NCBI RefSeq assembly: GCF_039522365.1
Contig: NZ_BAAADJ010000005.1
Location: 62,001 to 126,000 of the forward strand
Length of the DNA stretch: 64,000 bases
Direction: 5' to 3'
Origin: Bacillus carboniphilus
GTDB lineage: Bacteria > Bacillota > Bacilli > Bacillales > JC228
The notes beneath the pieces are model-generated. The model was not told the DNA's origin. It did no database searches and worked only from the letters and a program-made list of their open reading frames with translations. A program made the translations under genes and the position numbers. Of this stretch, positions 37,416 through 47,473 are shown piece by piece. Every line of letters starts with the position of its first letter. The stretch's first letter is position 1.

Positions 37416-37607
37416 TGCCTTTGTGTCGATGATTCCGCCAAGATGTGGATGCGGTGGGTTTGCCCCAGCATTCGTGGTGGACAGCATTTCTGTTAGTGCA
37501 TTGGCGTTTGCTTGGGATGTGTCCATTACGTTTTTCATTAAGGACAGACTGACTTGGCTTTGTAGGTTTGATTGGCTGAGTGACATGGATAGTAGTGGGA
37601 TGTTCAT
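37413..37607 (-). CDS. yjfB: YjfB-family small protein (putative motility protein)
   Basis: A 64-residue protein with the family layout: an amphipathic Ser/Gln/Leu-rich N-terminal half (LSMSLSQSNLQSQVSLSLMKNVMD) and a C-terminal NPPHPHLGGIIDTKA tail. YjfB proteins are co-regulated with flagellar genes in Bacillus; their function is not established. AGGAGG precedes the ATG. It lies alone at the edge of the flagellin-glycosylation island. Confidence 0.85.
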   Translation of the reverse strand: MNIPLLSMSLSQSNLQSQVSLSLMKNVMDTSQANANALTEMLSTTNAGANPPHPHLGGIIDTKA

Positions 37608-37965
37608 GATAATATGCCTCCTAAAATCTTCTTAATAAATACTTACCGCAAAAAAATAATTTATTACTATCTTGGGGACAAAATGGTATTTAAAATAATC
37701 CTGCTTTTCCTAAATGATTATTAAGATCCATACATGTGAAATGATAACTATATTACTATCAAGTCAAATCTACTTCCTTAATTTCGTCTGTTAAATGCAA
37801 GATAATGTGGAACATGCGTATTCATAATTTTGACTCAATTCCCTATTAAATATATTTGTTATAATTATAGTTTTCCTAAAGGCAATAATAATAGGCTAAA
37901 CGCTTGTTTCAAGTTATCCATGTACACCTAAATGTATATAAAATGTAACAATTCATTTTATTCCC
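37608..37965. other. AT-rich intergenic stretch between yjfB and pseI
   Basis: No gene, repeat or clear terminator is visible. It marks the right-to-left exit of the pse operon and may contain the yjfB promoter, but no good SigD or SigA consensus is seen. Confidence 0.4.
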
Positions 37966-39012
37966 TTAGCCAATGATTGCCCAACTTACCGGAGTCCCTT
38001 TAGATATATCCTGTTTAGCCTTTTTCCCAAGTACTGACTGAATATATTTAGGTTTTAATCCATCCCCTGGCCTTATTGATTTCACATTTTCTTCTGTAAA
38101 AATATCACCGGCTTTGATATCTTTGACAACAAATAATGAACGGGAAAACTCCCTACTCTTTATTTTCTTCACAGTAAGTTCGTAATCTATCCTTCCTAGT
38201 GCCTTCTCCGCATCTCTAACCGAATCTACAAGTTGCTTAAATTCGTGTTTATCAAGTGAAAAGCTCGCATCTGGACCACCAATACTCTTATCTAAAATAA
38301 AGTGTTTTTCAATCACTTTTGCTCCTAAAGCGACAGAAACAACAGGAACTGTTACACCTAATGTATGGTCTGATAAGCCCACTTCAACATTAAACGTTTC
38401 TTTTAAGTTTTGCATTGTTCTTAGGTTGGCATCTTCAATTTTTGCTGGATAAGCTGAGGTACATTTTAATAGAATAATCTGATCATTACCCACTCTTCTA
38501 CAGGCTTGTACGGCATCATCTATTTCACTAAGAGTTGCAATTCCAGTTGAAATAATGATTGGTTTCTTTTTGGATGCAACATATTCTATCAGTGGAACAT
38601 CTGTTATTTCAAATGATGCAATTTTATAGGCAGGGACATTTAGACTTTCTAATAAATCGACTGCTGTTTTATCAAAGGGACTTGAGAAGCAAATTAAACC
38701 AAGTTCTTTGGCATAATCCATTAGCTCTTCATGCCATTCCCATGGTGTATAGGCCTCTTTATAAAGGTCATACAATGTTCGTCCATCCCATATAGTTCCA
38801 CTTTTTATCCTGAAGTAATCGTTATTACAATCAATAGTAATCGTATCCGCAGTATAGGTTTGTAATTTTATTGCATCTGCACCAGCTTCTTTAGCGGCTT
38901 TTATGGTTCTCTTCGCAATATTTATATCGTGTCCATGATTAGCAGATAGCTCTGCAATAATAAATGTTGGACTCTTTCTATCAATATTGAAATCTCCGAT
39001 ATTAATTGACAT
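37966..39012 (-). CDS. pseI: Pseudaminic acid synthase
   Basis: Condenses the 2,4-diamino-trideoxy hexose with phosphoenolpyruvate to give pseudaminic acid. A 348-residue NeuB-family enzyme: an N-terminal TIM barrel with IAELSANHGHDINIAK and GADAIKLQTYTADTIT, then KCTSAYPA and SDHTLG, and a C-terminal SAF domain (SLFVVKDIKAGDIFTEENVKSIRPG). YFRIKSGTIWDGRTLYDLY is typical of PseI rather than sialic or legionaminic acid synthases. ATG 39012 follows AGGAGG; the longer frame lacks a ribosome binding site. It is the last gene of the minus-strand pse operon. Confidence 0.93.
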   Translation of the reverse strand: MSINIGDFNIDRKSPTFIIAELSANHGHDINIAKRTIKAAKEAGADAIKLQTYTADTITIDCNNDYFRIKSGTIWDGRTLYDLYKEAYTPWEWHEELMDYAKELGLICFSSPFDKTAVDLLESLNVPAYKIASFEITDVPLIEYVASKKKPIIISTGIATLSEIDDAVQACRRVGNDQIILLKCTSAYPAKIEDANLRTMQNLKETFNVEVGLSDHTLGVTVPVVSVALGAKVIEKHFILDKSIGGPDASFSLDKHEFKQLVDSVRDAEKALGRIDYELTVKKIKSREFSRSLFVVKDIKAGDIFTEENVKSIRPGDGLKPKYIQSVLGKKAKQDISKGTPVSWAIIG

Positions 39013-39031
39013 TACTATTCCTCCTGTATCT

Positions 39032-39877
39032 CTACATAACTTTGTAATCAACAATCTTCAGAACATGATCCTTACATTTAACGTAATATTCATCGTTTTT
39101 ATTAGTAATGACTCCTATAGGCATATCATGTGATACCGAATCTATAACTATTAATCGATTAATGATGATTTTTTTTCCATTCTTTAAAAAATAATAAGCA
39201 CCTGGATAGGGGTTTGCCTGAGCTCTTACAAAATTGATAACTTCATTCGCACATTTGTAAAAGTCAATGTACCCCATATCTGGTGTTCGTTTCCCAAAAT
39301 AACTTGCTTCCTTTTCATTTTGTTTAATGAAAGGCTCATTATTAGCAAGCTTTTTTAATGAGTTTATTAACAATTCTGGATATAACTCCTCATACTTCTT
39401 CAGTAAACTATATCCTGTATCCTCGCTGTTGATTCTTATAGGAATTTGTTCAATGATATCTCCTGTATCAACCGTCTCTTCGATAATGTGAGAGGTAATA
39501 CCACTAAATTCTTCGCCGTTGATAATGCTCCATACATGTGGTGTTCTTCCTCTATACTTGGGTAATAAAGAACCATGAATGTTCATTGCGTATTTTGGTA
39601 ACCTAAAAATTTCCTTTGGAATAATATATCTATAATTTACACTGATCAAATAATCAATATTTTCTTCAACTATTTCTATTTTTATGTCATTCATATGCAT
39701 TCTTGCATCTTTATACGAATATTTTATATTATTTTTTTTCGCGAACGTATCAACACTATCATTACCTAGTTCCTTATGAGTGAGTATAAAAGATATTGTA
39801 TATCCTTCGGCAAATAGCCGATCTAGACAATGTCTTCCTAGTTTACCGAACCCACAAAAGAGTATCTTCATAGTCAT
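39032..39877 (-). CDS. Formyltransferase-fold protein in the pse operon
   Basis: An N10-formyl-tetrahydrofolate-dependent formyltransferase-like protein of 281 residues. The catalytic Asn-His-Asp set is visible: Asn and His in MNIHGSLLPKYRGRTP and Asp in ETVDTGDI. HVWSIINGE follows as in methionyl-tRNA and sugar-nucleotide formyltransferases. A C-terminal FMT-like domain covers about 200-281. It occupies the slot of the missing PseH acetyltransferase, so I infer it acylates the 4-amino sugar with a formyl group. ATG 39877 overlaps the pseG stop. An internal ATG at 39871 has better spacing from GAGGTGG and may be the true start. Confidence 0.85.
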   Translation of the reverse strand: MTMKILFCGFGKLGRHCLDRLFAEGYTISFILTHKELGNDSVDTFAKKNNIKYSYKDARMHMNDIKIEIVEENIDYLISVNYRYIIPKEIFRLPKYAMNIHGSLLPKYRGRTPHVWSIINGEEFSGITSHIIEETVDTGDIIEQIPIRINSEDTGYSLLKKYEELYPELLINSLKKLANNEPFIKQNEKEASYFGKRTPDMGYIDFYKCANEVINFVRAQANPYPGAYYFLKNGKKIIINRLIVIDSVSHDMPIGVITNKNDEYYVKCKDHVLKIVDYKVM

Positions 39878-40878
39878 TCCACCTCTTTGCCATCAACCAG
39901 AATGTCAATAAGTCGTCTACTCCCTAATCCATCTATAACACCATTATACATATTGACTATTTCAGCTCTTCTATTCTTACATAACAGCTTATTAAACTCA
40001 TTTTCTATTTTCTGCAATAAATCTATATCCTTTGAGTCCAGAACTTTTTTCACCAAATTAAACTCTTTTAATCCAGCAACATTATTACTTTGATTTTCTA
40101 TTATTTTTATTGGAATAAAAGGTGTTTGAGTAGCTATCAATTCATAAATAGTCTGCCCTACTGCAGTTATCGCTAAATCAGACTTTAGCATAATAGATTT
40201 CATTTCCACAGCAGAGGCATTCTCGTAAAATCTAATATTTTTTGGATTAAAACTCTTTAGTTCAACCATATTTTTAAACGCGGGTCCTATTACTACATTA
40301 AAAATAATGTCTGAGTTTTGTCTGTAAAGATGTTTTAAGATGCCTGGAGTTAAGTTATTTATGTCTGAACCACCCAATGTTATCAGTACTTCTTTTACCT
40401 GAGAATTAATATACTCTCTTTTAACTTGTATAAAGGGATTTCTCAAAATGATATATTTCGGTCCAAGTAAATAGCAGTTAGTATCATTTTTAGGATACTT
40501 AACTGCTTCAGTACTAAGAGACGGGTTCACAATTATACCTTTAGGATATATAATCCTTCCATTATCATCAATATATAATGCCTTTTTTGCTAATTTTGAA
40601 ATATCTCGAAATAAACCTTTATTAGCCAAATAAGAGTCTACAATACAATAGTCGTTCTGTTTTATATATTTAGTTAAAAAGTCTTCAGATAGCCAATTAA
40701 CTACCTTGTATTTTCTATTTCTTATTATCTCATATTCACTTATGTCTCCATAAATGAGGAACTCAACTGTAATTCCTCTTCCCTCTATTTCATCATATAA
40801 AGAGCTGCATCTTGAGATATGTCCTAAACCTATTTGACTACCGCCTTCCGTTAAAATTAACACCCTCATATTACCCAT
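39874..40878 (-). CDS. pseG: UDP-2,4-diamino-altropyranose hydrolase
   Basis: Removes UDP from the modified nucleotide sugar before PseI. The 334-residue protein has a GT-B-like, MurG-related fold. The N-terminal TEGGSQIGLGHISRCSSL includes the catalytic His, and VDSYLANKGLFRDI and ITLGGSDINNLT follow. The UDP-binding region ITAVGQTIYELIATQTP lies near 240. The start is ATG 40878, but ATG 40869 (MRVLILTEGG) is an alternative. The GNAT fusion (PseG-PseH) seen in some bacteria is absent. Confidence 0.88.
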   Translation of the reverse strand: MGNMRVLILTEGGSQIGLGHISRCSSLYDEIEGRGITVEFLIYGDISEYEIIRNRKYKVVNWLSEDFLTKYIKQNDYCIVDSYLANKGLFRDISKLAKKALYIDDNGRIIYPKGIIVNPSLSTEAVKYPKNDTNCYLLGPKYIILRNPFIQVKREYINSQVKEVLITLGGSDINNLTPGILKHLYRQNSDIIFNVVIGPAFKNMVELKSFNPKNIRFYENASAVEMKSIMLKSDLAITAVGQTIYELIATQTPFIPIKIIENQSNNVAGLKEFNLVKKVLDSKDIDLLQKIENEFNKLLCKNRRAEIVNMYNGVIDGLGSRRLIDILVDGKEVE

Positions 40879-40886
40879 CCTTAGAC

Positions 40887-41621
40887 CTAATTGACTTTCT
40901 TTTGTTCAATATGTGCATTGATTGAAAAAAGTTTTGGTTCTTGTTTAAATATGTCAATAATTTCTTGAAGATAAAAGTCATGGTTCCCTTTATATAATCT
41001 ATTGTAAATTTCGTTAATTAGCTTGAAATCCTCTTCTGTATCTAATGTCCATCGATATTTAGAATAATTAACATCATTCTTGAAGTAATGTATTTTATGA
41101 CTATGTTCATAAATGTAAGGAGTAACATGTTCTCTATGATACTCTTCTCTTCCATTAGTAAACGCATTTTCCAATACTTCAAAAGAAAATACTTCTGTAT
41201 CCAATCCTCTAGGATAAGTTCTTTTACTTAGATCTGACCCAGCATTTGTTACAATATCATGGTTTCCTTTTATAAATATATCAACTATTTCATCTATTAC
41301 ATGTGGATCAATTACAGGGCAGTCTGATGTAATTCTTACAATAATATCAATATTGTTTTCTTTGGCTGCTAAATAATAGCGACTGAGAACATCATCTTCA
41401 CTACCTCTATATACCTTTGCGCCACTTGAAATTGCTTCTTTTTCAATAACACTATCTCTCTCGTGTACTGTTGTTGCAATAATAATTTCTTCAATAAAAT
41501 TAGATTGTCTAACTCTTTCTATTACATGTGAAAGAACAGTTTTTCCTAATATATCTTTCATTACTTTTCCTGAAAGTCTTGTTGAACCCATTCTCGCTTG
41601 TATAATAGCCGCAACTTTCAT
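40887..41621 (-). CDS. pseF: Pseudaminic acid cytidylyltransferase
   Basis: Activates pseudaminic acid with CTP to CMP-Pse. The 244-residue protein has the nucleotide-binding AIIQARMGSTRLSGKVM at the N-terminus, VYRGSEDDVLSRYY, and ITSDCPVIDP. This is the SpsF/KdsB-like cytidylyltransferase-3 family. It is longer than the Campylobacter PseF but in the right operon position. A related role with another nonulosonic acid cannot be excluded from sequence alone. Confidence 0.85.
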   Translation of the reverse strand: MKVAAIIQARMGSTRLSGKVMKDILGKTVLSHVIERVRQSNFIEEIIIATTVHERDSVIEKEAISSGAKVYRGSEDDVLSRYYLAAKENNIDIIVRITSDCPVIDPHVIDEIVDIFIKGNHDIVTNAGSDLSKRTYPRGLDTEVFSFEVLENAFTNGREEYHREHVTPYIYEHSHKIHYFKNDVNYSKYRWTLDTEEDFKLINEIYNRLYKGNHDFYLQEIIDIFKQEPKLFSINAHIEQKKVN

Positions 41622-41630
41622 GTAATTACC

Positions 41631-42824
41631 CTACTTTCGATAATTATTTATTACTTTATTAACAGCTGCTATTACATCATTTACATCTTCTTCTGTCATA
41701 GCAGGAAATAGTGGTAATGTGATGATTTCCTCATACAACTTTTCTGCATTTGGACATATACCTCGTTGATAACCCAATTGTGAATAGTATGGTAGAAGGT
41801 GAACAGGAATATAATGTACGTTAACACCAATATTTTCATTAAGTAATGCTTCAAATACTTTTTTTCTACTACCTAAAAGCTTTTCTAAATTTAAACGTAT
41901 AATGTATAAATGCCAGCTTGATGACCCACTCTGGTCCTGATATGGGATTTGAATTTCATTTATATCTTTAAAAGCCTCATTATACATGGATGCAAACTTC
42001 TTCCTTAGATCAATAAACTTATCAATTTTCCTCAACTGACTAGTACCTAGAGCAGCTTGAATATCGGTCATTCTGTAATTAAATCCTAAGAATTGCATTT
42101 CGTAATACCAAGGTCCATGATTTTCAATCAACTTATCAGGTTCTCTTGTTATTCCATGAGATCTGAATTGTAATAACTTTTGGTAATACTCTTCATTATT
42201 TGTTGTAATAATACCGCCTTCACCTGAAGTAATATGTTTCACTGGATGAAAGCTAAACATTGTCATGTCACTTAATGAACCAACATTTTTACCTTTATAA
42301 GTTGCGCCTAGCGCATGAGCAGCATCTTCAATAACGACCAAACTGTGCTTTTTAGCAAGAATGTGAATCTCATCTAATGCTACAGGTTGTCCGGTAAAAT
42401 GCACAGGAATGATAGCTTTTGTATTATCGTTAATTAATTCTTCAACTTTTTGAGGGTCAATATTATAAGTATTAAAGTCTATATCTGCAAAAACTGGTTT
42501 GGCACCTTGATACAAAACACAATTAGAACTAGCAGCAAACGTCATCGGTGTTGTAATAACTTCGTCTCCTTCGCCGATACCTGCTGCAAAGCAAGCACCG
42601 TGAAGTGCCGCAGTTCCATTCGAAAATGCAACAGCATATTTAGCTCCAACGTAAGAAGCAATCTCCTGCTCAAACTCACCTACCGCTGGACCAGTCGTTA
42701 AATAGTCACCTTTTAATATTTTTATTACAGATTGAATATCGTCTTCATCAACCCATTGTCTACCATATGGTAAATAACTGTCTCTGATTGGTTTATCCAA
42801 GGGAAACTTCCTTTCAATCAACAT
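41631..42824 (-). CDS. pseC: UDP-4-keto-6-deoxy-altrosamine aminotransferase
   Basis: A PLP- and glutamate-dependent sugar aminotransferase, DegT/DnrJ/EryC1 family, 397 residues. The N-terminal LPYGRQWVDEDDIQSVIKILKGDYLTTGP and AFSNGTAALHGACFAAGI are PseC-like. EDAAHALGATYKG and the Schiff-base lysine in SFHPVKHITSGEGG follow. It makes the 4-amino group that the adjacent formyltransferase presumably acylates. Confidence 0.93.
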   Translation of the reverse strand: MLIERKFPLDKPIRDSYLPYGRQWVDEDDIQSVIKILKGDYLTTGPAVGEFEQEIASYVGAKYAVAFSNGTAALHGACFAAGIGEGDEVITTPMTFAASSNCVLYQGAKPVFADIDFNTYNIDPQKVEELINDNTKAIIPVHFTGQPVALDEIHILAKKHSLVVIEDAAHALGATYKGKNVGSLSDMTMFSFHPVKHITSGEGGIITTNNEEYYQKLLQFRSHGITREPDKLIENHGPWYYEMQFLGFNYRMTDIQAALGTSQLRKIDKFIDLRKKFASMYNEAFKDINEIQIPYQDQSGSSSWHLYIIRLNLEKLLGSRKKVFEALLNENIGVNVHYIPVHLLPYYSQLGYQRGICPNAEKLYEEIITLPLFPAMTEEDVNDVIAAVNKVINNYRK

Positions 42825-42832
42825 TTAAGTAA

Positions 42833-43822
<990 letters not shown>

Positions 43823-43867
43823 TCATAATAAACAAAAATTATTTAGGCGTTTAACTACCCAGTGATT

Positions 43868-43895
43868 CTATTATTCTATAATATTTTTCGGTCAA
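43868..43895 (-). promoter_or_regulatory. Possible SigA promoter of the pse operon
   Basis: On the minus strand TTGACC-N16-TAATAG lies about 65 nt upstream of pseB. The -35 is good; the -10 matches only three of six. The surrounding 43805-44254 is AT-rich and otherwise contains only the terminator of the preceding unit. Confidence 0.35.
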
Positions 43896-44111
43896 AATAT
43901 TTGTTTTGAGAGTGCTTTTTAATAGGTAATATTCACCAAAATGTAACACGGGACTCTATCATCATCCCCCTGAATATTTGAAAATAATCTTTGAACTCAT
44001 TTAGAAAAATGTCCATTAATGAATTTCTTTTAATACATATGTTTCAAAGATAAATTAAAAAAGATTTATACCAATAATAGGACAATATATAAGTAAATCG
44101 TGTTGTAAGGG

Positions 44112-44148
44112 AAAAATAATCCCCACCTTAATATGATGGGGACTATTT
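44112..44148 (-). terminator. Terminator downstream of the maf/DUF2920 unit
   Basis: On the minus strand AATAGTCCCCA pairs with TGGGGATTATT around an 11-nt loop, followed by TTTCCC. It separates the maf unit from the pse operon. Confidence 0.85.
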
Positions 44149-44254
44149 ATAATGATCAGTGTATTTTTACTTCTCCAGCACTTTAAGGAAATAGATAATG
44201 AACGTAAAAATCTGAACCAAAGACATATCCCCATCTTTGTTAGCTTAAGATCAA

Positions 44255-45577
44255 TTATGATATTAAATGAATATAATTATTATCTTGATTTAACACAGGA
44301 TTTTTAATGTACTCTAATAATTCAATAATAACTTTGTCTGAAAACTGATTTATATTGTTTGGAAAATGTTCAACTAAGAAGTCTAGTTCATTTTCTTTTG
44401 TTAGACTTTTATTTGATGGAATAAAGAAAAATTCAGGCATTGCGGGGATATAGTTTAATACATATACCCCATTATACACAGGTAAAATTGTTATGCTATT
44501 TGAGTCAATGTAGTTTAAATTTCTCTTATAATCACTACTGAAGTAATGATCAATAATTCCTTTAAATTTTACAGTAATTTTCCCATTTTCTCTGACTATT
44601 GTTTTATTATCTACTTCATCCTGATCTGCAACTAATAATCCAACCTGATAATTGTTCTTTATCATTTTTTCTACAAAGTTAATCTTCTTTTCTATCCCTT
44701 CACTTATTTCCTCAATATAAATAATCGGTGTCTTTTTATTTCCCTTTTGTAAAAGTAAATCATTTTCCAAGTTGCGAATATCAAAGTGTCTATGTTCAAA
44801 AAAATATGGGTGTGAAGCATCTGTGGTCCATCCCTGGACTTCATTTAAATACAGAGGAAATTTGCCAATCCCCTTTCTGTAAATAAATTTATGCTTACCA
44901 TTTTCTAGCTCCGTTCTATTTGTAAATAAATCTTGAGCTGTTGGTTTGGTTATACTGTTTTTTGCAATAATCATTGAAAAAGTATTAGGTAGAAACCTTT
45001 CAGCTAACTGCAAGATATATGCACCATATCCAGACCCTAAGCCAACACAATCATTCCATTGCCATTTTGGGTATAGTGTTTTCAACTGTTTTAAACAATA
45101 AATAATATCCAAACTAGCTACAATACCAAAATCAGTATAAGAATCCTTATCACCATACAAAGAAATAATAGTCTCTTGATTTACTGGGATTCTAGTATAG
45201 GCGTTATATTGTAAATCGTTAATTACTTCTTGATATGAACCATGTAATATTAACTCTTGATGCCTTTTAGACAGATATGGTGATACCTTTAATAAATAAC
45301 CAGGAAGATATGCTTCTAATCTATTTAATAAATCTGGTGAATATTTTATTTCTGTCTCTGTATATTCAATAACCACTACTGACAAATTATGGATGTTAAC
45401 TATATGATTTGCCAACTCTTGAATTTTTTGTTCGTTTGAATTTTTTCCAAGATCATATTCTATTACAGCAACTGAAGGTGATTGTTTTTTTGCTTCCCAT
45501 ACTTTACAATTCACTGTTTTAGACCGCTTAATTGGTAATTCAAATGAATGAGCATTAAAATCATAAGTTTTTATCAT
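44255..45577 (-). CDS. DUF2920-like protein of the flagellin glycosylation island
   Basis: A 440-residue protein of probable alpha/beta-hydrolase fold. The block CVGLGSGYGAYILQLAERF looks like the nucleophile elbow of DUF2920 proteins, which in Campylobacter occur in flagellin-modification loci. The position where such proteins have the nucleophile Ser appears to be Gly here (GSGYG). YGDKDSYTDFGIVASLDIIY and TDASHPYFFEHRHFDIRNLEND are further conserved-looking blocks. The first 110 residues form a separate region. It follows maf by 28 nt. The family assignment is from memory of motifs and is tentative. Confidence 0.6.
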   Translation of the reverse strand: MIKTYDFNAHSFELPIKRSKTVNCKVWEAKKQSPSVAVIEYDLGKNSNEQKIQELANHIVNIHNLSVVVIEYTETEIKYSPDLLNRLEAYLPGYLLKVSPYLSKRHQELILHGSYQEVINDLQYNAYTRIPVNQETIISLYGDKDSYTDFGIVASLDIIYCLKQLKTLYPKWQWNDCVGLGSGYGAYILQLAERFLPNTFSMIIAKNSITKPTAQDLFTNRTELENGKHKFIYRKGIGKFPLYLNEVQGWTTDASHPYFFEHRHFDIRNLENDLLLQKGNKKTPIIYIEEISEGIEKKINFVEKMIKNNYQVGLLVADQDEVDNKTIVRENGKITVKFKGIIDHYFSSDYKRNLNYIDSNSITILPVYNGVYVLNYIPAMPEFFFIPSNKSLTKENELDFLVEHFPNNINQFSDKVIIELLEYIKNPVLNQDNNYIHLIS

Positions 45578-45605
45578 TTATTTCATCCTATCTTCTAAAA
45601 TTCTT

Positions 45606-47390
45606 CTATTGTATACTCTCAATATAACTAAGATATTTAATAAACCTTTTTTCTAATGCTTTACACACCTGTTCAATCAAAGAATAATACCTTACACCTT
45701 CAGATGTAAGCTTTTTCCATTCTGTATTACTCATATTAACTGGGTAACTATTAAATGAACGATTGTATTTAAGTGTGATAGTTTGAGCCAAAAAGTTGAG
45801 TATATAGTTATTACTAAGTGACAAATCTAATTCTCTTCGCATTTCAAAAAAAACACGTAGATTTTCATGATTCTGTATTTCACAATTCAATAGCCACTCT
45901 TTATATTTAATTGCCTCTTTACTGATAAAATCACTATCTTCTATCAATTTTTCAAGAAAATCTTTCACTTGAGTGCCTTTGTCATTTTTGTGTGGTTTAT
46001 TATAGGACTGAACACTATCAAAAGTACCACTCAGGTGTTCTACCTTTTTAAGGCAGTAAAGGTCTATTGCATCTTGAAATCTCATTGATTTAGTACCTTC
46101 TATTTTTGCTCCACCTTCAGTTGCATTAATAAACGTTTTATCATTGTTTTGAGCTATTTGATTCTGAAACCAAATCAAAAATTGATAGTAAAACTTATTT
46201 GTAAAAAGAGATTCTCCATCATTGCCTTCTACTTTAATTAGTTCCTGCTTTTTAGCACCATCTTTAGTAATATCGCTTGCTTCTCCAAAATGGGTATGGC
46301 CTTCTTTGGAAAAAGCAAGATCTTGACCAATGAAAATAATAGGATCAGCACCAACCCAATTTGCAAAAGCAAATGGAATATGGGCGCAACTCATCCCAAT
46401 TTCTAATGATTCATATTCTAAGGCGTTGGCTATAGCCCTTACAGTTGGTTCACCTCGTCTACCTGTAAAGATAAATCTATCAAATTCATCAATAATCTTC
46501 TTAGTAACAACTGATGGACCAATAAAGACAGTTTCTTTTGGAATATCAACATCTTCATAAAAAATTGAGTACATATTCTTTGGCCGCTCTATTGTAGAGA
46601 CAGAATCTGGAACTATACCTAAATTTAAAACTTTCTTTAAAGTTGTATCAACAGTAAGGATTAAAGCCTTCCCATATACATCTTTCAGGTACTGTATATT
46701 TTTGTCCAGTGACGGCCCTGCTGAAACAATAACCGCTGGGATACCTTTGTATTTGTCCTTTAAGTCATTTACTCCAATGCTTTTTAATAGATTTGGCCAA
46801 TTTTCAATTGAATGATCAAATCCTTCCAACATATCGTTAATATCATTACCTAATGTACTTGCAATATATTTTGTTTGGTTTATTAGATAATGAAAAATTT
46901 CATTGATATATTCTTCATTAGTGATTTCCATATATTTAGAAGAAATCATTTTTATCCTTGGTAAATTATAACTATAATCACGTGTAGATACACGAGTATT
47001 TATATAGCTTCTAACTTCAGATTTTTGTCCGGTTAAGAGCACAACCCTTGTATCTTCTAGAATTTGAGATACATCCTTATTCCCAAAAGTATATAGTAAT
47101 ATGTCAATATCTTTCTCAAATATAGTTAATGTTGAAAAATTAGACATTTTACTTAAAAGATTTTTTACTAATTCAATATTAAAGAAACCAAATAAAATAA
47201 TATTTATATGTGAATTAAAATCATTTTCTGATAACTTATGGTCAGAATCCAATTTTAAATAGCTTTCAACTTCAAAAATTAGGTCGTTGTTTAGTTGTTT
47301 ATTCCCTTTTTCATTAATTCGATTAATTACCTGTTCTGAATAATATGGTTTGGATAGAAGTGCTGAAATATTTTTTTGTGCAAAACTCAT
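45606..47390 (-). CDS. maf: Motility accessory factor Maf (DUF115), flagellin nonulosonic-acid glycosyltransferase
   Basis: A 594-residue protein. The central MAF_flag10/DUF115 domain has PAVIVSAGPSLDKNIQYLK, ILTVDTTLKKVLNLGIVPD, and AHIPFAFANWVGADPIIFIGQDLAF, which are the characteristic motifs of Maf proteins that transfer pseudaminic or legionaminic acid to flagellin. Its ribosome binding site AGGGGG lies just after the hag terminator, so it may be expressed by readthrough from the strong hag transcript. Its product is predicted to use the CMP-sugar from the pse operon. Confidence 0.9.
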   Translation of the reverse strand: MSFAQKNISALLSKPYYSEQVINRINEKGNKQLNNDLIFEVESYLKLDSDHKLSENDFNSHINIILFGFFNIELVKNLLSKMSNFSTLTIFEKDIDILLYTFGNKDVSQILEDTRVVLLTGQKSEVRSYINTRVSTRDYSYNLPRIKMISSKYMEITNEEYINEIFHYLINQTKYIASTLGNDINDMLEGFDHSIENWPNLLKSIGVNDLKDKYKGIPAVIVSAGPSLDKNIQYLKDVYGKALILTVDTTLKKVLNLGIVPDSVSTIERPKNMYSIFYEDVDIPKETVFIGPSVVTKKIIDEFDRFIFTGRRGEPTVRAIANALEYESLEIGMSCAHIPFAFANWVGADPIIFIGQDLAFSKEGHTHFGEASDITKDGAKKQELIKVEGNDGESLFTNKFYYQFLIWFQNQIAQNNDKTFINATEGGAKIEGTKSMRFQDAIDLYCLKKVEHLSGTFDSVQSYNKPHKNDKGTQVKDFLEKLIEDSDFISKEAIKYKEWLLNCEIQNHENLRVFFEMRRELDLSLSNNYILNFLAQTITLKYNRSFNSYPVNMSNTEWKKLTSEGVRYYSLIEQVCKALEKRFIKYLSYIESIQ

Positions 47391-47404
47391 TTTTTATCCC
47401 CCTA

Positions 47405-47445
47405 TAAAGAAGAGTAGAGTTAATATAACTCTACTCTTTTTTATA
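47405..47445. terminator. Terminator of hag
   Basis: A perfect 12-bp stem AAGAGTAGAGTT/AACTCTACTCTT with a 5-nt loop. On the minus strand the following bases are CTTTAT, a weak T-run that may allow readthrough into maf. On the plus strand a stronger TTTTTTAT follows. Confidence 0.85.
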
Positions 47446-47473
47446 TTTCAACTCAAAAACTAATTTTATACTA

